Source of the DNA: Hymenobacter rubidus
GTDB taxonomy: Bacteria; Bacteroidota; Bacteroidia; Cytophagales; Hymenobacteraceae
DNA length: 64,000 nt
Assembly: GCF_016734815.1 (NCBI RefSeq)
Contig: NZ_JAERQF010000014.1
Location: forward strand, 50,491 to 114,490
Reading direction: 5' to 3'
A program made the position numbers and the translations under genes. Under the pieces are notes generated by a model. The model made no database searches and was not told the DNA's origin. It was given only the letters and a program-made list of their open reading frames with translations. Of the stretch, positions 34,323-47,273 are shown piece after piece (position 1 is the first letter of the stretch; every line of letters begins with the position of its first letter).

Positions 34323-34493
34323 ATGACCGCGATTGAAGAACTTCTCAGCGTCTTGTTGCTGGCGGCGTGCGCTCTGGCCCTTGCGGCTCAACGGCGCTAC
34401 CTGGCCCTGCAGCGCAAGCACAAGCTGCTGCAACGGCAGTACGAGAAGGCCGAGCAGCAGTTGAGCTCGTTGTGGGCGAGCAAGAAGCCCTGA
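34323..34493 (+). CDS. Small single-helix membrane protein with coiled-coil tail
   Basis: 56 residues from ATG 34323: one transmembrane helix (LLSVLLLAACALALAAQ) followed by a basic, heptad-like helix (LALQRKHKLLQRQYEKAEQQ). An in-frame upstream start at 34230 lies before the leader hairpin and is less likely. No family recognised. Having its own consensus promoter and a structured leader supports it being a real gene. Confidence 0.5.
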   Translation: MTAIEELLSVLLLAACALALAAQRRYLALQRKHKLLQRQYEKAEQQLSSLWASKKP

Positions 34494-34554
34494 ATGCTGC
34501 GGGCTTGGTAGCTAGGTGCCTACGAGGACCCGAGAGCCACGCGTTAAGGCGAGT

Positions 34555-35304
34555 TTATTTAACTTTTTCGGGGTGCTGATTCAGCCAGGCCTGAACCTGG
34601 TCGATTTCCCGCTGCTGGTCCTGCAGTACGAGGTGGGCTATTTGCTGGAGGTGCTCATCCCGGCCCAACTCCAGTTCAGCACGGGCTAGTGTAATAGAGT
34701 TTTGGTGATGCGTAATAAGCAGCGCGGCAAAGTCGCGGTCAACGCTGCCCGTGCCGGCATCTTCCTGCTTTGGGCTGCTACGCGCGTGGAGGGAGTCTGC
34801 GCCGGACTTCAGTCGGGCCATGTTGCGGTGGGCGGCGGGGTGCAAGCCGCTCGTGGCTGCGTCCAGCAAGCGGCTAAACCGTTCGCTTTGCATGGTATGC
34901 TCCGGAAAAGAGGGCGGCAGCGCCCGCAGGCTCATGATGGCTGAGTCTAAGCGGAGGATAAGTTGCTGGTGGTCGTGGTTGAGGTTCTCTGCCTCAGCAC
35001 GCAAGGCCGGGTCCTGCCCTTTGTTCAGCTCCAGGGCCGACATGGCTACCGCGGCCCGGTGGTTTTCCCGCAGCAGCAAGGCAAAGTACAGGTCGAGGTT
35101 GTCGGTCAGCGGCAAGGCCCGGGAGCGTTGCGCCATGGTATGCAGGGCAGCCATCATGGTCGGCGGCAGCTCACTTATTCCGGTCCCGTTGGTTTCGTCA
35201 GCCGACCCGTGGCAACTGCTTGTCAGCAGGGCAAGGGCCGGTAGCGCGCGCGCGAATGCGCGGACTGGCAGGGATAACCGGTGGCCCATGGATGGACCGC
35301 TCAT
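34555..35304 (-). CDS. DUF305 lipoprotein with two repeats
   Basis: 249 residues from ATG 35304, which overlaps the upstream stop as ATGA. An alternative ATG at 35289 gives a tighter signal peptide. Lipobox LTSSC. Two DUF305-like halves follow: YFALLLRENHRAAVAMSALE with NHDHQQLI, and DFAALLITHHQNSITLARAE with LVLQDQQREIDQVQ. DUF305 is a ferritin-like helical domain with conserved H and MH/HH motifs, often found beside metal resistance genes. A periplasmic or outer-membrane metal-handling role is inferred. A related gene lies at 36417-37100. Confidence 0.8.
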   Translation of the reverse strand: MSGPSMGHRLSLPVRAFARALPALALLTSSCHGSADETNGTGISELPPTMMAALHTMAQRSRALPLTDNLDLYFALLLRENHRAAVAMSALELNKGQDPALRAEAENLNHDHQQLILRLDSAIMSLRALPPSFPEHTMQSERFSRLLDAATSGLHPAAHRNMARLKSGADSLHARSSPKQEDAGTGSVDRDFAALLITHHQNSITLARAELELGRDEHLQQIAHLVLQDQQREIDQVQAWLNQHPEKVK

Positions 35305-35567
35305 ACCGCAGTCGTGCTGACGATGTGACTACGGGCCTCGGGCTCGCCCTGCTGGGTTTCGTGCTGCACATAGTACTCCAGCAAGGTGCCAGGCGCAAAG
35401 GTGTCGGTGTCAAGGAAGGGCGAGCGGGCGTTGACGGCCACCCGCTGCCAGGTGGAGGCCTCGCCCCCGACGCGGCGAAAGACGTGGGCGACTTCCAGGA
35501 GCTCCTTCGAGAAAGCCAGGTGGCGGCCGGTAGGCTCCAGGGTCAGGTCAATTTTGGCGGTGTGCAT
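35301..35567 (-). CDS. Small hypothetical protein coupled to a DUF305 gene
   Basis: 88 residues without signal peptide or membrane helix. Alternating hydrophobic strands (TAKIDLTLEPTGRHL, LEYYVQHETQQGE) suggest a small beta-rich domain, perhaps fibronectin-type. No family recognised. Its stop overlaps the next start (ATGA at 35304-35301), so it is translationally coupled to the DUF305 lipoprotein. It lies 25 bp downstream of the ZIP transporter gene, in the same operon. Confidence 0.6.
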   Translation of the reverse strand: MHTAKIDLTLEPTGRHLAFSKELLEVAHVFRRVGGEASTWQRVAVNARSPFLDTDTFAPGTLLEYYVQHETQQGEPEARSHIVSTTAV

Positions 35568-35592
35568 GCGTAGCGTATTCGAAAAGGGTGGG

Positions 35593-36396
35593 TTAGGCGA
35601 CCATGCCCAGAATCAGAAACAGGAGAAAGCCCACGAAAAAGGCCAGCGTAAGCAGCGGCGTTTCGGTTTCCTCGTGCGCTTCGGTCAGGAGTTCCTCGGT
35701 GACCAGAAACAGCAGCGCGGCCAAGCCAAAGGAAAGCACGATTTCCAGCATATTGCCGGTGGCCCCGCGCAGCACCGTGGTGCCGATGCCCGCCCCGACC
35801 AGCAACATGAGCGAAGTGCCGGCCACAATAGCGACGGCCCGGCCCTTGCCGTGGCCGTCCTGCCGCAACTCAATGGCCGTGGCCAGGCCCAGCGACAGCA
35901 GCTCGATGGTGAGGGCAATGGCCAGCAGGGTGCCTTCCTTCGCGCCCGCCGCAAAGCCAATGCCCAGCAGCAGCCCGTCGATGAGGATATCAATGCCGAT
36001 GGCCACCAGCAGGCCCCAGGGTAGGGAGGCCGCGCCGGGTAGCGCCGTAGCACGAGTGCCAGCCGCTGGCTCATTGCCGGCATCTCCAAGCTCCTCTTTC
36101 TTTTCGAGGCGCTGGGTGAAGTAGCGCAAGCCCAGCATGGTAGCCACGCCCAGCCCGAAGCCCAGGGCCACTTCGTAGGGCGCATGGTGCTGCACAATGT
36201 CGGGCAGCAGCTCGACGGCCACGACCGAGAAGATGACACCCGCCGCGAAATGCAGAATGGCGCTGCGCAGCTTCGGGCCAGGGGCTCGCCACACGGCCAG
36301 GGCCGCGCCGGCAATCATGACCACGGCCGGCAGCAGCGAGAAGCCCAGCATGGTGGACCAGGGCGGCGTGACGGCGGTGGGAATAGTAAGCAGCAT
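35593..36396 (-). CDS. ZIP-family metal transporter
   Basis: 267 residues with about eight hydrophobic helices. The ZIP signatures are visible: GVIFSVVAVELLPDI in an early helix, then GIDILIDGLLLGIGFAAGAK and ALTIELLSLGLATAIEL, carrying the acidic metal-site residues of TM4 and TM5. Between TM3 and TM4 is a short charged loop (QRLEKKEELG) with little His. ZIP proteins move divalent metals such as Zn(II) into the cytoplasm. In this setting of efflux genes an importer is odd, although some bacterial ZIP-like proteins act near efflux loci. Inner membrane. Confidence 0.88.
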   Translation of the reverse strand: MLLTIPTAVTPPWSTMLGFSLLPAVVMIAGAALAVWRAPGPKLRSAILHFAAGVIFSVVAVELLPDIVQHHAPYEVALGFGLGVATMLGLRYFTQRLEKKEELGDAGNEPAAGTRATALPGAASLPWGLLVAIGIDILIDGLLLGIGFAAGAKEGTLLAIALTIELLSLGLATAIELRQDGHGKGRAVAIVAGTSLMLLVGAGIGTTVLRGATGNMLEIVLSFGLAALLFLVTEELLTEAHEETETPLLTLAFFVGFLLFLILGMVA

Positions 36397-36416
36397 AGAA
36401 TCAGCAGGTAAAAGTG

Positions 36417-37100
36417 TTAATGGATAGGGGTTGCCGCGTGGGTCTTGAGCCAGCGCTGGTACTGCTTGATTTCTGCCTGCTCGTCGCGCACAATCTGGCG
36501 GGCGGCGTTTCTTACTTCCGCGTCTTTGCCAAAGGCCAGCTCCGTTTGAGCCAGGGCCACCCCAGTTTGGTGGTGCACCTGCATGAGCGTGGCAAAATCG
36601 GCATCAAGGGTACCGGGCAGGGGCGGCGGCTGGCGGAGGGGAGCCAGCGCGGCCGTGATGCGGCGCACAAACGGGTCCCTGTCGTTGCCCGGCCGGTACT
36701 CCTGGCCGGCCGGCGGCTGCCGGGTGAGGGCCAGCGTCAGCACATGGTTGTCGCGCTCATGCCCCTTGAGCACGTGCTGAGCCAAAGCGCGCAGGGTAGA
36801 GTCCTGGCCTTGGGCCACTTCCACGGCCGCCAGTCGCTGGGCCCCGCCGTGGTGCACGCTCATCAAGCGGGCAAAGTCCTCGTCCCAGCACCCAAGGCGG
36901 CGCACCGTATCGAGCTGCTGCGCGAGTAGCCGCAAGGTGTCGCCCAGGGCCGGGGGCGCGGCCACAGGAGCGGGTTTGGACTTCGCGCCAGCGTGCACTT
37001 CCTGCTCGTGCTCATCGGTGTCATGCCGGGAGCTGCAGCTGCTGATGGCCCCGCTGCCCGCTAGCAGCAGCAGGACCAGAAAAAAGGGTGGGAACGTCAT
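36417..37100 (-). CDS. DUF305 lipoprotein with two repeats (second copy)
   Basis: 227 residues. Lipobox SGAISSC (near Cys22), then a His/Glu-rich linker (RHDTDEHEQEVHAG). Two DUF305 repeats follow: DEDFARLMSVHHGGAQRLAA with VLKGHERDN, and DADFATLMQVHHQTGVALAQ with IVRDEQAEI. Each has the conserved VHH motif. It is paralogous to the gene at 34555-35304, with the ZIP transporter gene between them. Probable outer-membrane or periplasmic metal-binding protein, inferred from family context only. Confidence 0.82.
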   Translation of the reverse strand: MTFPPFFLVLLLLAGSGAISSCSSRHDTDEHEQEVHAGAKSKPAPVAAPPALGDTLRLLAQQLDTVRRLGCWDEDFARLMSVHHGGAQRLAAVEVAQGQDSTLRALAQHVLKGHERDNHVLTLALTRQPPAGQEYRPGNDRDPFVRRITAALAPLRQPPPLPGTLDADFATLMQVHHQTGVALAQTELAFGKDAEVRNAARQIVRDEQAEIKQYQRWLKTHAATPIH

Positions 37101-37129
37101 GTTTCGTGCTTCAATTAGTGCCTGACAGT

Positions 37130-39247
37130 CTATGTTTTAGCGCTTGCTGCTTTGCTGGTGAAGTCCATGCGCTGAATGCGCACGGCGTTGAGGATGGCCA
37201 GCAGGGCTACCCCCACATCGGCAAAAACGGCTTCCCACATGGTGGCCACGCCGCCGGCCCCCAGCGCCAGCACAATGCCCTTCACGATAAAGGCGAGCCA
37301 GATGTTCTGCCACACCACGTTGTGGGTGGCGCGGGCAATGCGCCGGGCGGTGGCAATCTTGCTGGGGTGGTCGGTCTGAATGACCACGTCGGCGGTTTCA
37401 ATGGTGGCATCCGAGCCCAGCCCACCCATGGCAATGCCCACGTCGGCCAGGGCTACCACCGGGGCATCGTTCACCCCGTCACCCACGAAGGCCAGCTTAC
37501 GGCCCTCGGTGAGGTACTGCTGCACGTACCTGGCTTTGTCTTCGGGCAGCAACCCGCCGTGGGCTTCGGTGATGCCCAGCTCTTTGGCTACGCGCTGCAC
37601 GATGCTGTCCTTGTCGCCGGAGAGCATAACCACCTTGCTGATGCCGTCGGCTTTCAGCTCCTGCACGGCGCGGGCCGCGTCCTCTTTCGGAGCGTCGGCC
37701 ACGGTGAGGTAGCCGGCGTATTTACCGTCCACGGCCGCCACCACGATGCTGTCCACCACCTGGTCGACTTCCGGAGGGTAGGCCACGCTGAACTTGGCCA
37801 GCAGCTTGGTGTTGCCCGCCAGCACGTCGCGGCCGTCCACCTTGCCGCGCAGGCCGTGGCCGGCGATTTCTTCCACGTTATCGACGGAAACGCCCGCCGC
37901 AGCTGCCCCGACGTGGGCCACCACCGCCTTGGCGATGGGGTGCGTCGATTTGGTTTCCAGCGCCCCCACCAGGCGCAGCAGCTGCTCGGGGGTGGTGCCG
38001 GCCGCCGGCTGCACCTGCTGCACGGCAAACACGCCCTGGGTGAGCGTGCCGGTTTTGTCCATCACCACGGTGTCAATTTCGCGCAGCACGTCCAGGAAGT
38101 TGGAGCCCTTGAACAGGATGCCCGCTTTCGAGGCTGCGCCGATGCCGCCGAAGTAGCCCAGCGGAATGCTGATGACCAACGCGCAGGGGCAGGAAATGAC
38201 CAGAAACACCAGCGCCCGGTACAGCCAGTCGCGGAACACGTAGTCGCTCACCACGAAGTAGGGCACCACGATGAGCAGCACGGCCAGCCCCACCACGATG
38301 GGGGTGTAGATTTTGGCAAACTTGGTGATGAACTGCTGGGTCTTGGCCTTGCGGCCCACGGCGTCCTGCACCATGGCCAGGATTTTCGAGAGCTTGGTGT
38401 CCTTGAAAGCCGCCGTCACGGTCACCTGAATCAGGGACTCCAGGTTAATCATGCCGGCCAGCACGGCCTCGCCCGACTGCTTGGTTTGCGGGGCCGACTC
38501 CCCGGTGAGCGCGGCCGTGTTGAAGTTGGCCGCCGTCGCGTTCAGCGTGCCGTCGAGGGCTACTTTCTCACCGGGCTTTACTTCCATTACGTCGCCCACC
38601 TGCACCGCTTTGGGGTCGAGCACCATACTTTGCCCGTTGCGCACCACCATCACTTCGGTGGCCTGAATTTCGAGCAGGGCCTTGATGCTGCGCTTGGCGC
38701 GGTTCACGGCCGCGTCCTGAAACAGTTCGCCCACGGTGTAAAACAGCATCACGGCCACGCCCTCCGGGTACTCACCAATGGCAAAGGCCCCGATGGTGGC
38801 GATGCTCATCAGCAGAAACTCGTTGAAGATGTTGCCGCTGGGAATGCTGAGCACGGCGGCTTTGACGACCTTCCAGCCCACCAGCACGAAGGCTAGCCCG
38901 TACCAGGCCAGGCGCACGTAGCCGCTGAAAAAGCCGACTTTATAGTAGTCCAGCGCGATGCCGGCCAAGAGAAGCGCGAAGCTGATGCCCGGCACCAGGT
39001 AGGGGTTTGGTTCCGCCGGGCCGTGGTCGTGCTCGTCGTCGTCGAGGTCCAGCTCACCGGGGTCGTGGTCATGGCCGGCGTGGTCCTCGTTGTCGGCGTG
39101 GTCGTGGCCCGGCACGTCGTGGCCCTGGGGAGCGGCGGCGGCTTCGGGCGTGAGCTGGTCGCGGCTGAGTGCGCCCACGTTTTCGGGCTGCACCTGCTTG
39201 GCGGTGTTCAGCTCCTCGCTGAGTTGGTCGGATGATGGTTCAAGCAT
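37130..39247 (-). CDS. P1B-type heavy-metal ATPase (Zn/Cd/Co-type)
   Basis: 705 residues. The N-terminal ~80 residues are acidic and His-rich (GHDHADNEDHAGHDHD, DDDEHDHG) in place of the usual CxxC metal-binding domain. Eight transmembrane helices carry the CPC motif (Cys353-Pro-Cys355) in TM6. The phosphorylation site is Asp397 in DKTGTLT, the HP motif is in STHPIAKAVVAH, and the hinge is GDGVNDAPVVALADVGIAMG. CPC plus a histidine-rich N-terminus suits Zn(II)/Cd(II)/Co(II) export to the periplasm. It is 29 bp from the DUF305 gene in the same orientation. Confidence 0.92.
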   Translation of the reverse strand: MLEPSSDQLSEELNTAKQVQPENVGALSRDQLTPEAAAAPQGHDVPGHDHADNEDHAGHDHDPGELDLDDDEHDHGPAEPNPYLVPGISFALLLAGIALDYYKVGFFSGYVRLAWYGLAFVLVGWKVVKAAVLSIPSGNIFNEFLLMSIATIGAFAIGEYPEGVAVMLFYTVGELFQDAAVNRAKRSIKALLEIQATEVMVVRNGQSMVLDPKAVQVGDVMEVKPGEKVALDGTLNATAANFNTAALTGESAPQTKQSGEAVLAGMINLESLIQVTVTAAFKDTKLSKILAMVQDAVGRKAKTQQFITKFAKIYTPIVVGLAVLLIVVPYFVVSDYVFRDWLYRALVFLVISCPCALVISIPLGYFGGIGAASKAGILFKGSNFLDVLREIDTVVMDKTGTLTQGVFAVQQVQPAAGTTPEQLLRLVGALETKSTHPIAKAVVAHVGAAAAGVSVDNVEEIAGHGLRGKVDGRDVLAGNTKLLAKFSVAYPPEVDQVVDSIVVAAVDGKYAGYLTVADAPKEDAARAVQELKADGISKVVMLSGDKDSIVQRVAKELGITEAHGGLLPEDKARYVQQYLTEGRKLAFVGDGVNDAPVVALADVGIAMGGLGSDATIETADVVIQTDHPSKIATARRIARATHNVVWQNIWLAFIVKGIVLALGAGGVATMWEAVFADVGVALLAILNAVRIQRMDFTSKAASAKT

Positions 39248-39284
39248 GAAAGTCAGTCAGAATGTTAATAAGAAAACTACCGGT

Positions 39285-39617
39285 TCAGGCACGGGGCCAG
39301 AACAGGATGATGCCAATGCCCACGAAGCAGACAACCCCGCCGATGACATCGAATCGGTCGGGCCGGAAACCGTCGAAGTACCAAGCCCACGCGATGGACA
39401 TGACAATGAAAATGCCGCCGTACACGGCGTAGGTTTTGCCAAACGAGGTGGGCTGCCAGGTCGCTATCCAACCGTAGAGCATGAGCAATACCGCCCCCAC
39501 GACCCCCATCCAGCCGGGGCGGTCGGCCTTCAACCACTGCCACATGAGGTAGCCGCCCCCGATTTCGCAGAGGCCGGCCAGGAAGAAAATCAGCAGCAGT
39601 TTGAGCAGGTGGAGCAT
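39285..39617 (-). CDS. ynfA: YnfA/UPF0060 small membrane protein
   Basis: 110 residues, four hydrophobic helices, no soluble domain. Motifs of the UPF0060 family are clear: LAGLCEIGGGYLMWQWL and KTYAVYGGIFIVMSIAWAWY, with DRFDVIGGVVCFVGIGIIL. It has SMR-like size and topology, so transport of small toxic compounds or metals is possible, but function is not established for the family. It sits between the P1B ATPase and CzcB genes on the same strand. Confidence 0.92.
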   Translation of the reverse strand: MLHLLKLLLIFFLAGLCEIGGGYLMWQWLKADRPGWMGVVGAVLLMLYGWIATWQPTSFGKTYAVYGGIFIVMSIAWAWYFDGFRPDRFDVIGGVVCFVGIGIILFWPRA

Positions 39618-39638
39618 GGGCGTTTGAACAAAAGCAGC

Positions 39639-40817
39639 TTATTCTTCCTCCTCGGCGTTTTTAAGCTTGCCCAGCAGGGCGTAAGCTCCCTCTACGACAA
39701 AGCGCAGCGGTTTACCCTGTTCGGCCGCCGGCAGGTGGAATTCGGTGTAGCCGTCTTCGCTCACGCCCCGCGTCACGGGCACGAGGCGGTAGGTGGCCCG
39801 GCCGGCCGCGGCGGCCGAATCGGCGGCCACGAACACGTAGGACTGGGCCCCGTACTGCACCACCGCTTTTTCCGGCAGGGTCGGCACGGTTACGCGGTTG
39901 GTTTCGATGACGGCCCGCACGAAGGTGCCGGGCAGCAGCTGCTCATCCTCGCGGTCTAGGTGGGCGTGCACCCGCACGGTGCGCTCGTCGCTGATGGTTT
40001 TGCTGATGAGGTACACGTGGGCCGTGCGCTCCCGGCTCAGCGAGTCGTTGCCGAGCGAAAAGCGCACCAGCTGGTTCTCCTTCACCTGCGGAATGTCCTT
40101 TTCAAACACAGTCAGCTCGACGTGCAGGTGCTCGGGGTTAACAATTTCAAACAGCACGTCGGTAGGGGTCACGCTCTGGCCGATGCTCACATTCACGGCC
40201 TTCACGAAGCCGCCCTTGGGCGCGCGCAGCGTGGTCGTGCTCACGATGGCCCCGCCGATGGGCAGGCCGGCCAGGCGCAGGCGGGCGGCCTGGGCGTTGG
40301 TTTTCACTTGCAGGGCTTCGTATTCGGCCTGGGCGCGCTGGAAGTTCTTCTGGGGCGCGACCTCCTGCCGGTACAGCTCGCCCTGCCGCTCGTACTCGGC
40401 GCGGGCCAGCTTGAGCTGGCTGCGGGTTTCGAGGTAGTCCTGCTGGAGCTGTACGAAATCGGGGTTGCGGATGACGGCCAGCACCTGGCCGGCGCGCACC
40501 CGCGAGCCCTGCAGCAGGTCGGTCCGGTCCACGAAGCCACCGAGCGGGGCGCTGACCGATACCAGGTTTTCGGGCGGCACGTCGAGCACGCCGTTCACTT
40601 TCAGGCCCCCGCTCATGGGGCGCTGGGTGAGCGAGCCCAGGCGCACGCCGCCCACCTGCTGCTCGGCAGCGGTGAGCGTGACGCGGTCGGCGAGGCCTTT
40701 TTCGGCTGCTTCCCCGCCGGGGGCGGCGGCCGTTTCTTCTTTGTCCGTGGGGGCTTCCTGGGAGCCGCAGCCGCTTAGCAGGCTGAGCAGCACCAGGGAG
40801 AGGGGGATATAGCGCAT
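39639..40817 (-). CDS. RND efflux periplasmic adaptor (CzcB-like)
   Basis: 392 residues from ATG 40817. Lipoprotein signal ending LLSLLSGC. Adaptor domains in order: N-terminal barrel-sandwich (LVSVSAPLGGFVDRTDLLQG), helical hairpin (IRNPDFVQLQQDYLETRSQL), the second lipoyl half and beta-barrel (EHLHVELTVFEKDIPQVKEN), and the membrane-proximal domain (PEKAVVQYGAQSYVFVAADS). It has no heavy-metal-binding CxMHP domain, unlike the copper-island adaptors. It links the CzcA-TolC fusion encoded 49 bp upstream into a tripartite divalent-metal efflux complex. Confidence 0.9.
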   Translation of the reverse strand: MRYIPLSLVLLSLLSGCGSQEAPTDKEETAAAPGGEAAEKGLADRVTLTAAEQQVGGVRLGSLTQRPMSGGLKVNGVLDVPPENLVSVSAPLGGFVDRTDLLQGSRVRAGQVLAVIRNPDFVQLQQDYLETRSQLKLARAEYERQGELYRQEVAPQKNFQRAQAEYEALQVKTNAQAARLRLAGLPIGGAIVSTTTLRAPKGGFVKAVNVSIGQSVTPTDVLFEIVNPEHLHVELTVFEKDIPQVKENQLVRFSLGNDSLSRERTAHVYLISKTISDERTVRVHAHLDREDEQLLPGTFVRAVIETNRVTVPTLPEKAVVQYGAQSYVFVAADSAAAAGRATYRLVPVTRGVSEDGYTEFHLPAAEQGKPLRFVVEGAYALLGKLKNAEEEE

Positions 40818-40865
40818 GATGATTCTGAAGTTGAAGGGAAAAGGCGGCACGCGGCGTGGGCCGGG

Positions 40866-45326
<4,461 letters not shown>

Positions 45327-45501
45327 CCGCTGGTTGGGGTTAGGTCTAACGCTTCCGTGAAACCCTGCGGCCCGTTGGCTCCGGCACGGGTGGCGGGAGC
45401 GCAAGGGGCATAACCGATTCAGCGCCAAGCGCCAAATCGCCCGTCACGCACCGCGACGGGCCACCCGGAGGGGGTGGTCAGCAGGAAAAAAGGGGGAAGG
45501 G

Positions 45502-45828
45502 TTAGGCCTGGGGCGGCTGCCACACGGACCCGAGCGCCCGCGTCGGGGCGGCCACGACCAGCCGGCCGTGCCGGGGGCTGGTAGCCCACTCAGTGGGCGG
45601 CGAATACGCCACCTGGTTTGCCAGGGGCAGGGGCATTACGGCCCCGCCGCAGCAGTGGCACTGGCACAGCGGCGAGCACCAGTCGCCCAGCGCGCCGGCC
45701 CCGCAATCGGAGTGCGAAGCGGCCACGGTTGTCTGCTGCTGGTCTTTGCACACGGTCGCCTCGTCCGTGCAGGAAAGGCACGAGAGGCAGGCAAAGTAGA
45801 AAGCAAAAAACAGGGCTAGCAGGCGCAT
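45502..45828 (-). CDS. Cys-rich exported protein, DUF6660-like
   Basis: 108 residues. A hydrophobic signal (MRLLALFFAFYFACLSCLSC) leads to a mature N-terminus with CTDEATVCKD and a Cys/His cluster CGAGALGDWCSPLCQCHCCG. The CSPxCxCxCCG cluster is the mark of the DUF6660 family of Bacteroidota, encoded next to metal RND operons. It probably binds metal in the periplasm (inference). It is the first gene of the czc operon; a TACCTTTGC box ends only 8 bp before the ATG, so the mRNA may be nearly leaderless. Confidence 0.78.
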   Translation of the reverse strand: MRLLALFFAFYFACLSCLSCTDEATVCKDQQQTTVAASHSDCGAGALGDWCSPLCQCHCCGGAVMPLPLANQVAYSPPTEWATSPRHGRLVVAAPTRALGSVWQPPQA

Positions 45829-45835
45829 GTGCTGG

Positions 45836-45843
45836 CAAAGGTA
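45836..45843 (-). promoter_or_regulatory. -7 box TACCTTTG immediately before the czc operon
   Basis: On the minus strand TACCTTTG ends at 45836 and the ATG of the DUF6660-like gene begins at 45828, so the predicted transcription start would fall within about two bases of the start codon. No TTG stands 19 bp upstream, so the promoter may depend on a regulator. Confidence 0.5.
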
Positions 45844-45918
45844 GCGAATCCGGGTAAACGAGCCGGAATTTTTGGGCCGCTCACTTACCGCGCAACGTCT
45901 CCAAAGGGGGGCTCACCG

Positions 45919-46698
45919 CTAGATACGGGGAACCGATGCGGACAGCTGATACGTCAGAGATTTTCCGTGCTGACCCCGCATGAAGTCCATAAACACCGCC
46001 AGGTCCTCCGCCACCCGGCTCTGCTCCAAGGCCTCGAAATACGCCTGGCGGTCCTCGCGGAACACGATAGTCAGCGGCTGGCCGTAGTAGCGCTGCACGT
46101 AGTTCATGAGCAGCCGGGAGGTGCGCCCGTTGCCGTCGTTGAAGGGGTGAATGCTCACCAGCCGCTGGTGGGCTTCAAAGGCCAGCTCCAGCTGCTCGCG
46201 CAGGGTGGCCGCCGCGGGCATCCGCTCGCGCAACTCTCCGACCAGGGCCGCGACCAGGGCCGGCACCTTTTGCGCGTTGGGAAACGAGCTGGCCCCGACG
46301 ATGAACACGTTGTTGCGGCGCAGGTCGCCCTGCGTGGGGTCCACGGTGCCCAGGGCCGTGTTAGTGAGCCGGCCGGTGCTGCGCATGACAGCCGCCGCCA
46401 ACTCCCGCAGGAAGGCCGGGCCGGGCAGCTGCCGCGCGTCGGCTCGCTCCAGGGCCAGGTCGAGGGCGCGGGCGTGGTCGCCCAGCATGTCGTAACCCTC
46501 CAGCGGCTTGCCCGGTCCCAGTATGGGTGCTTCACCTAGCAGAAAATCCATGGCTTCGAGCACCGTCACGCGGGAGCCCTCAATCATGGTGGAGTGGGCC
46601 GAAACCATTACCTGGCTGAGCTGCTGGCTGGATTGCTGGCGCACCGGAGGCAACTCCTGCACCAGCTCGGTCAGGCGCTCAATCTCGGTCCAGGTCAT
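45919..46698 (-). CDS. Fic-family AMPylation/filamentation protein
   Basis: 259 residues. The full catalytic motif HPFNDGNGRTSR is at residues 184-195, with the essential His184. Near the N-terminus, S36-TMI-E40-G41 matches the (S/T)xxxE(G/N) inhibitory helix, so this is a self-inhibited (class II) Fic protein. A predicted target-binding flap precedes the motif (NNVFIVGASSF). Fic enzymes transfer AMP or another nucleotide part to protein hydroxyls. The start overlaps the stop of a 100-codon gene upstream (ATGA), so the two are made together. The target is unknown. It could be a toxin, host-modifier or anti-phage component. Confidence 0.9.
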   Translation of the reverse strand: MTWTEIERLTELVQELPPVRQQSSQQLSQVMVSAHSTMIEGSRVTVLEAMDFLLGEAPILGPGKPLEGYDMLGDHARALDLALERADARQLPGPAFLRELAAAVMRSTGRLTNTALGTVDPTQGDLRRNNVFIVGASSFPNAQKVPALVAALVGELRERMPAAATLREQLELAFEAHQRLVSIHPFNDGNGRTSRLLMNYVQRYYGQPLTIVFREDRQAYFEALEQSRVAEDLAVFMDFMRGQHGKSLTYQLSASVPRI

Positions 46699-46997
46699 GC
46701 GGCCTGGCGCAGGGTGGCCGCCCGCAGCGCCGCGACGTCCACCGTGGCCAGGGGCAGGGGCGTGGCCAGGCCCGCGCCGTGAATTAAATCGCCGGCCCAG
46801 GCCGCCAGGTCGTGGGCGTAAATCATGCGCCGCCCGGCCTCGTCCTGGTACTCGGTTTTGCCGCGCATGAAGGCTTCCAGGCTCGGCCGTAGCGCCGCCG
46901 GCACCTCCACCAGCGCCTGGTCGGGGTGGGTGGGGCTGAGCAGCGAGTTCAGGTAGTCCCGCAGGGCCTGATAAGCAGCTTGGCTGGCAGAAGTCAT
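46695..46997 (-). CDS. Small protein coupled to the Fic gene, unknown
   Basis: 100 residues from ATG 46997; the in-frame extension to 47105 runs through the promoter and is rejected. Helical throughout (QAAYQALRDYLNSLLSPTHP, VPAALRPSLEAFMRGKTEYQ, then IYAHDLAAWAGDLIHG). No signal peptide or known motif. The stop overlaps the Fic start by 4 bp. Position and size would suit an antitoxin, but the Fic protein already carries its own inhibitory helix, so an accessory or targeting subunit is as likely. Confidence 0.65.
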   Translation of the reverse strand: MTSASQAAYQALRDYLNSLLSPTHPDQALVEVPAALRPSLEAFMRGKTEYQDEAGRRMIYAHDLAAWAGDLIHGAGLATPLPLATVDVAALRAATLRQAA

Positions 46998-47035
46998 GGA
47001 TTGAAGGAAAATGAGCACACGGCTTAAAGCGTTAC

Positions 47036-47043
47036 CAAAAGTA
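47036..47043 (-). promoter_or_regulatory. -7 box TACTTTTG upstream of the Fic cassette
   Basis: Minus-strand TACTTTTG at 47043-47036 fits TAnnTTTG and lies 39 bp before the ATG at 46997. No clear -33 TTG was seen. The stretch 47044-47270 beyond it is GC-rich and shows no coding region or clear repeat. Confidence 0.5.
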
Positions 47044-47273
47044 GCAAATCCACGGCTAATGCCTATGCCGGGCGATGCGGTCGCCGCTAGGGCGGAGGAG
47101 GACACGGGGGCGAACCCCTCCGGGCCGGGCTGTGCGGGGCTCCGGCGTTGCCTGCGGTCCTGCGGACTAAACCCCTCCCATCCCTTTCGCGAACCACAGG
47201 AAAAAGCCGGGAGGCCAATTCATGGCGAACTCAGTGGGCATCGGGCGGATAATACCTGAGCGGGGCGAATAAA

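Noticed and set aside
37088..38896. 602-codon open frame on the plus strand
   Set aside because: Antisense of the P1B ATPase gene, which has all catalytic motifs. The plus frame has none.
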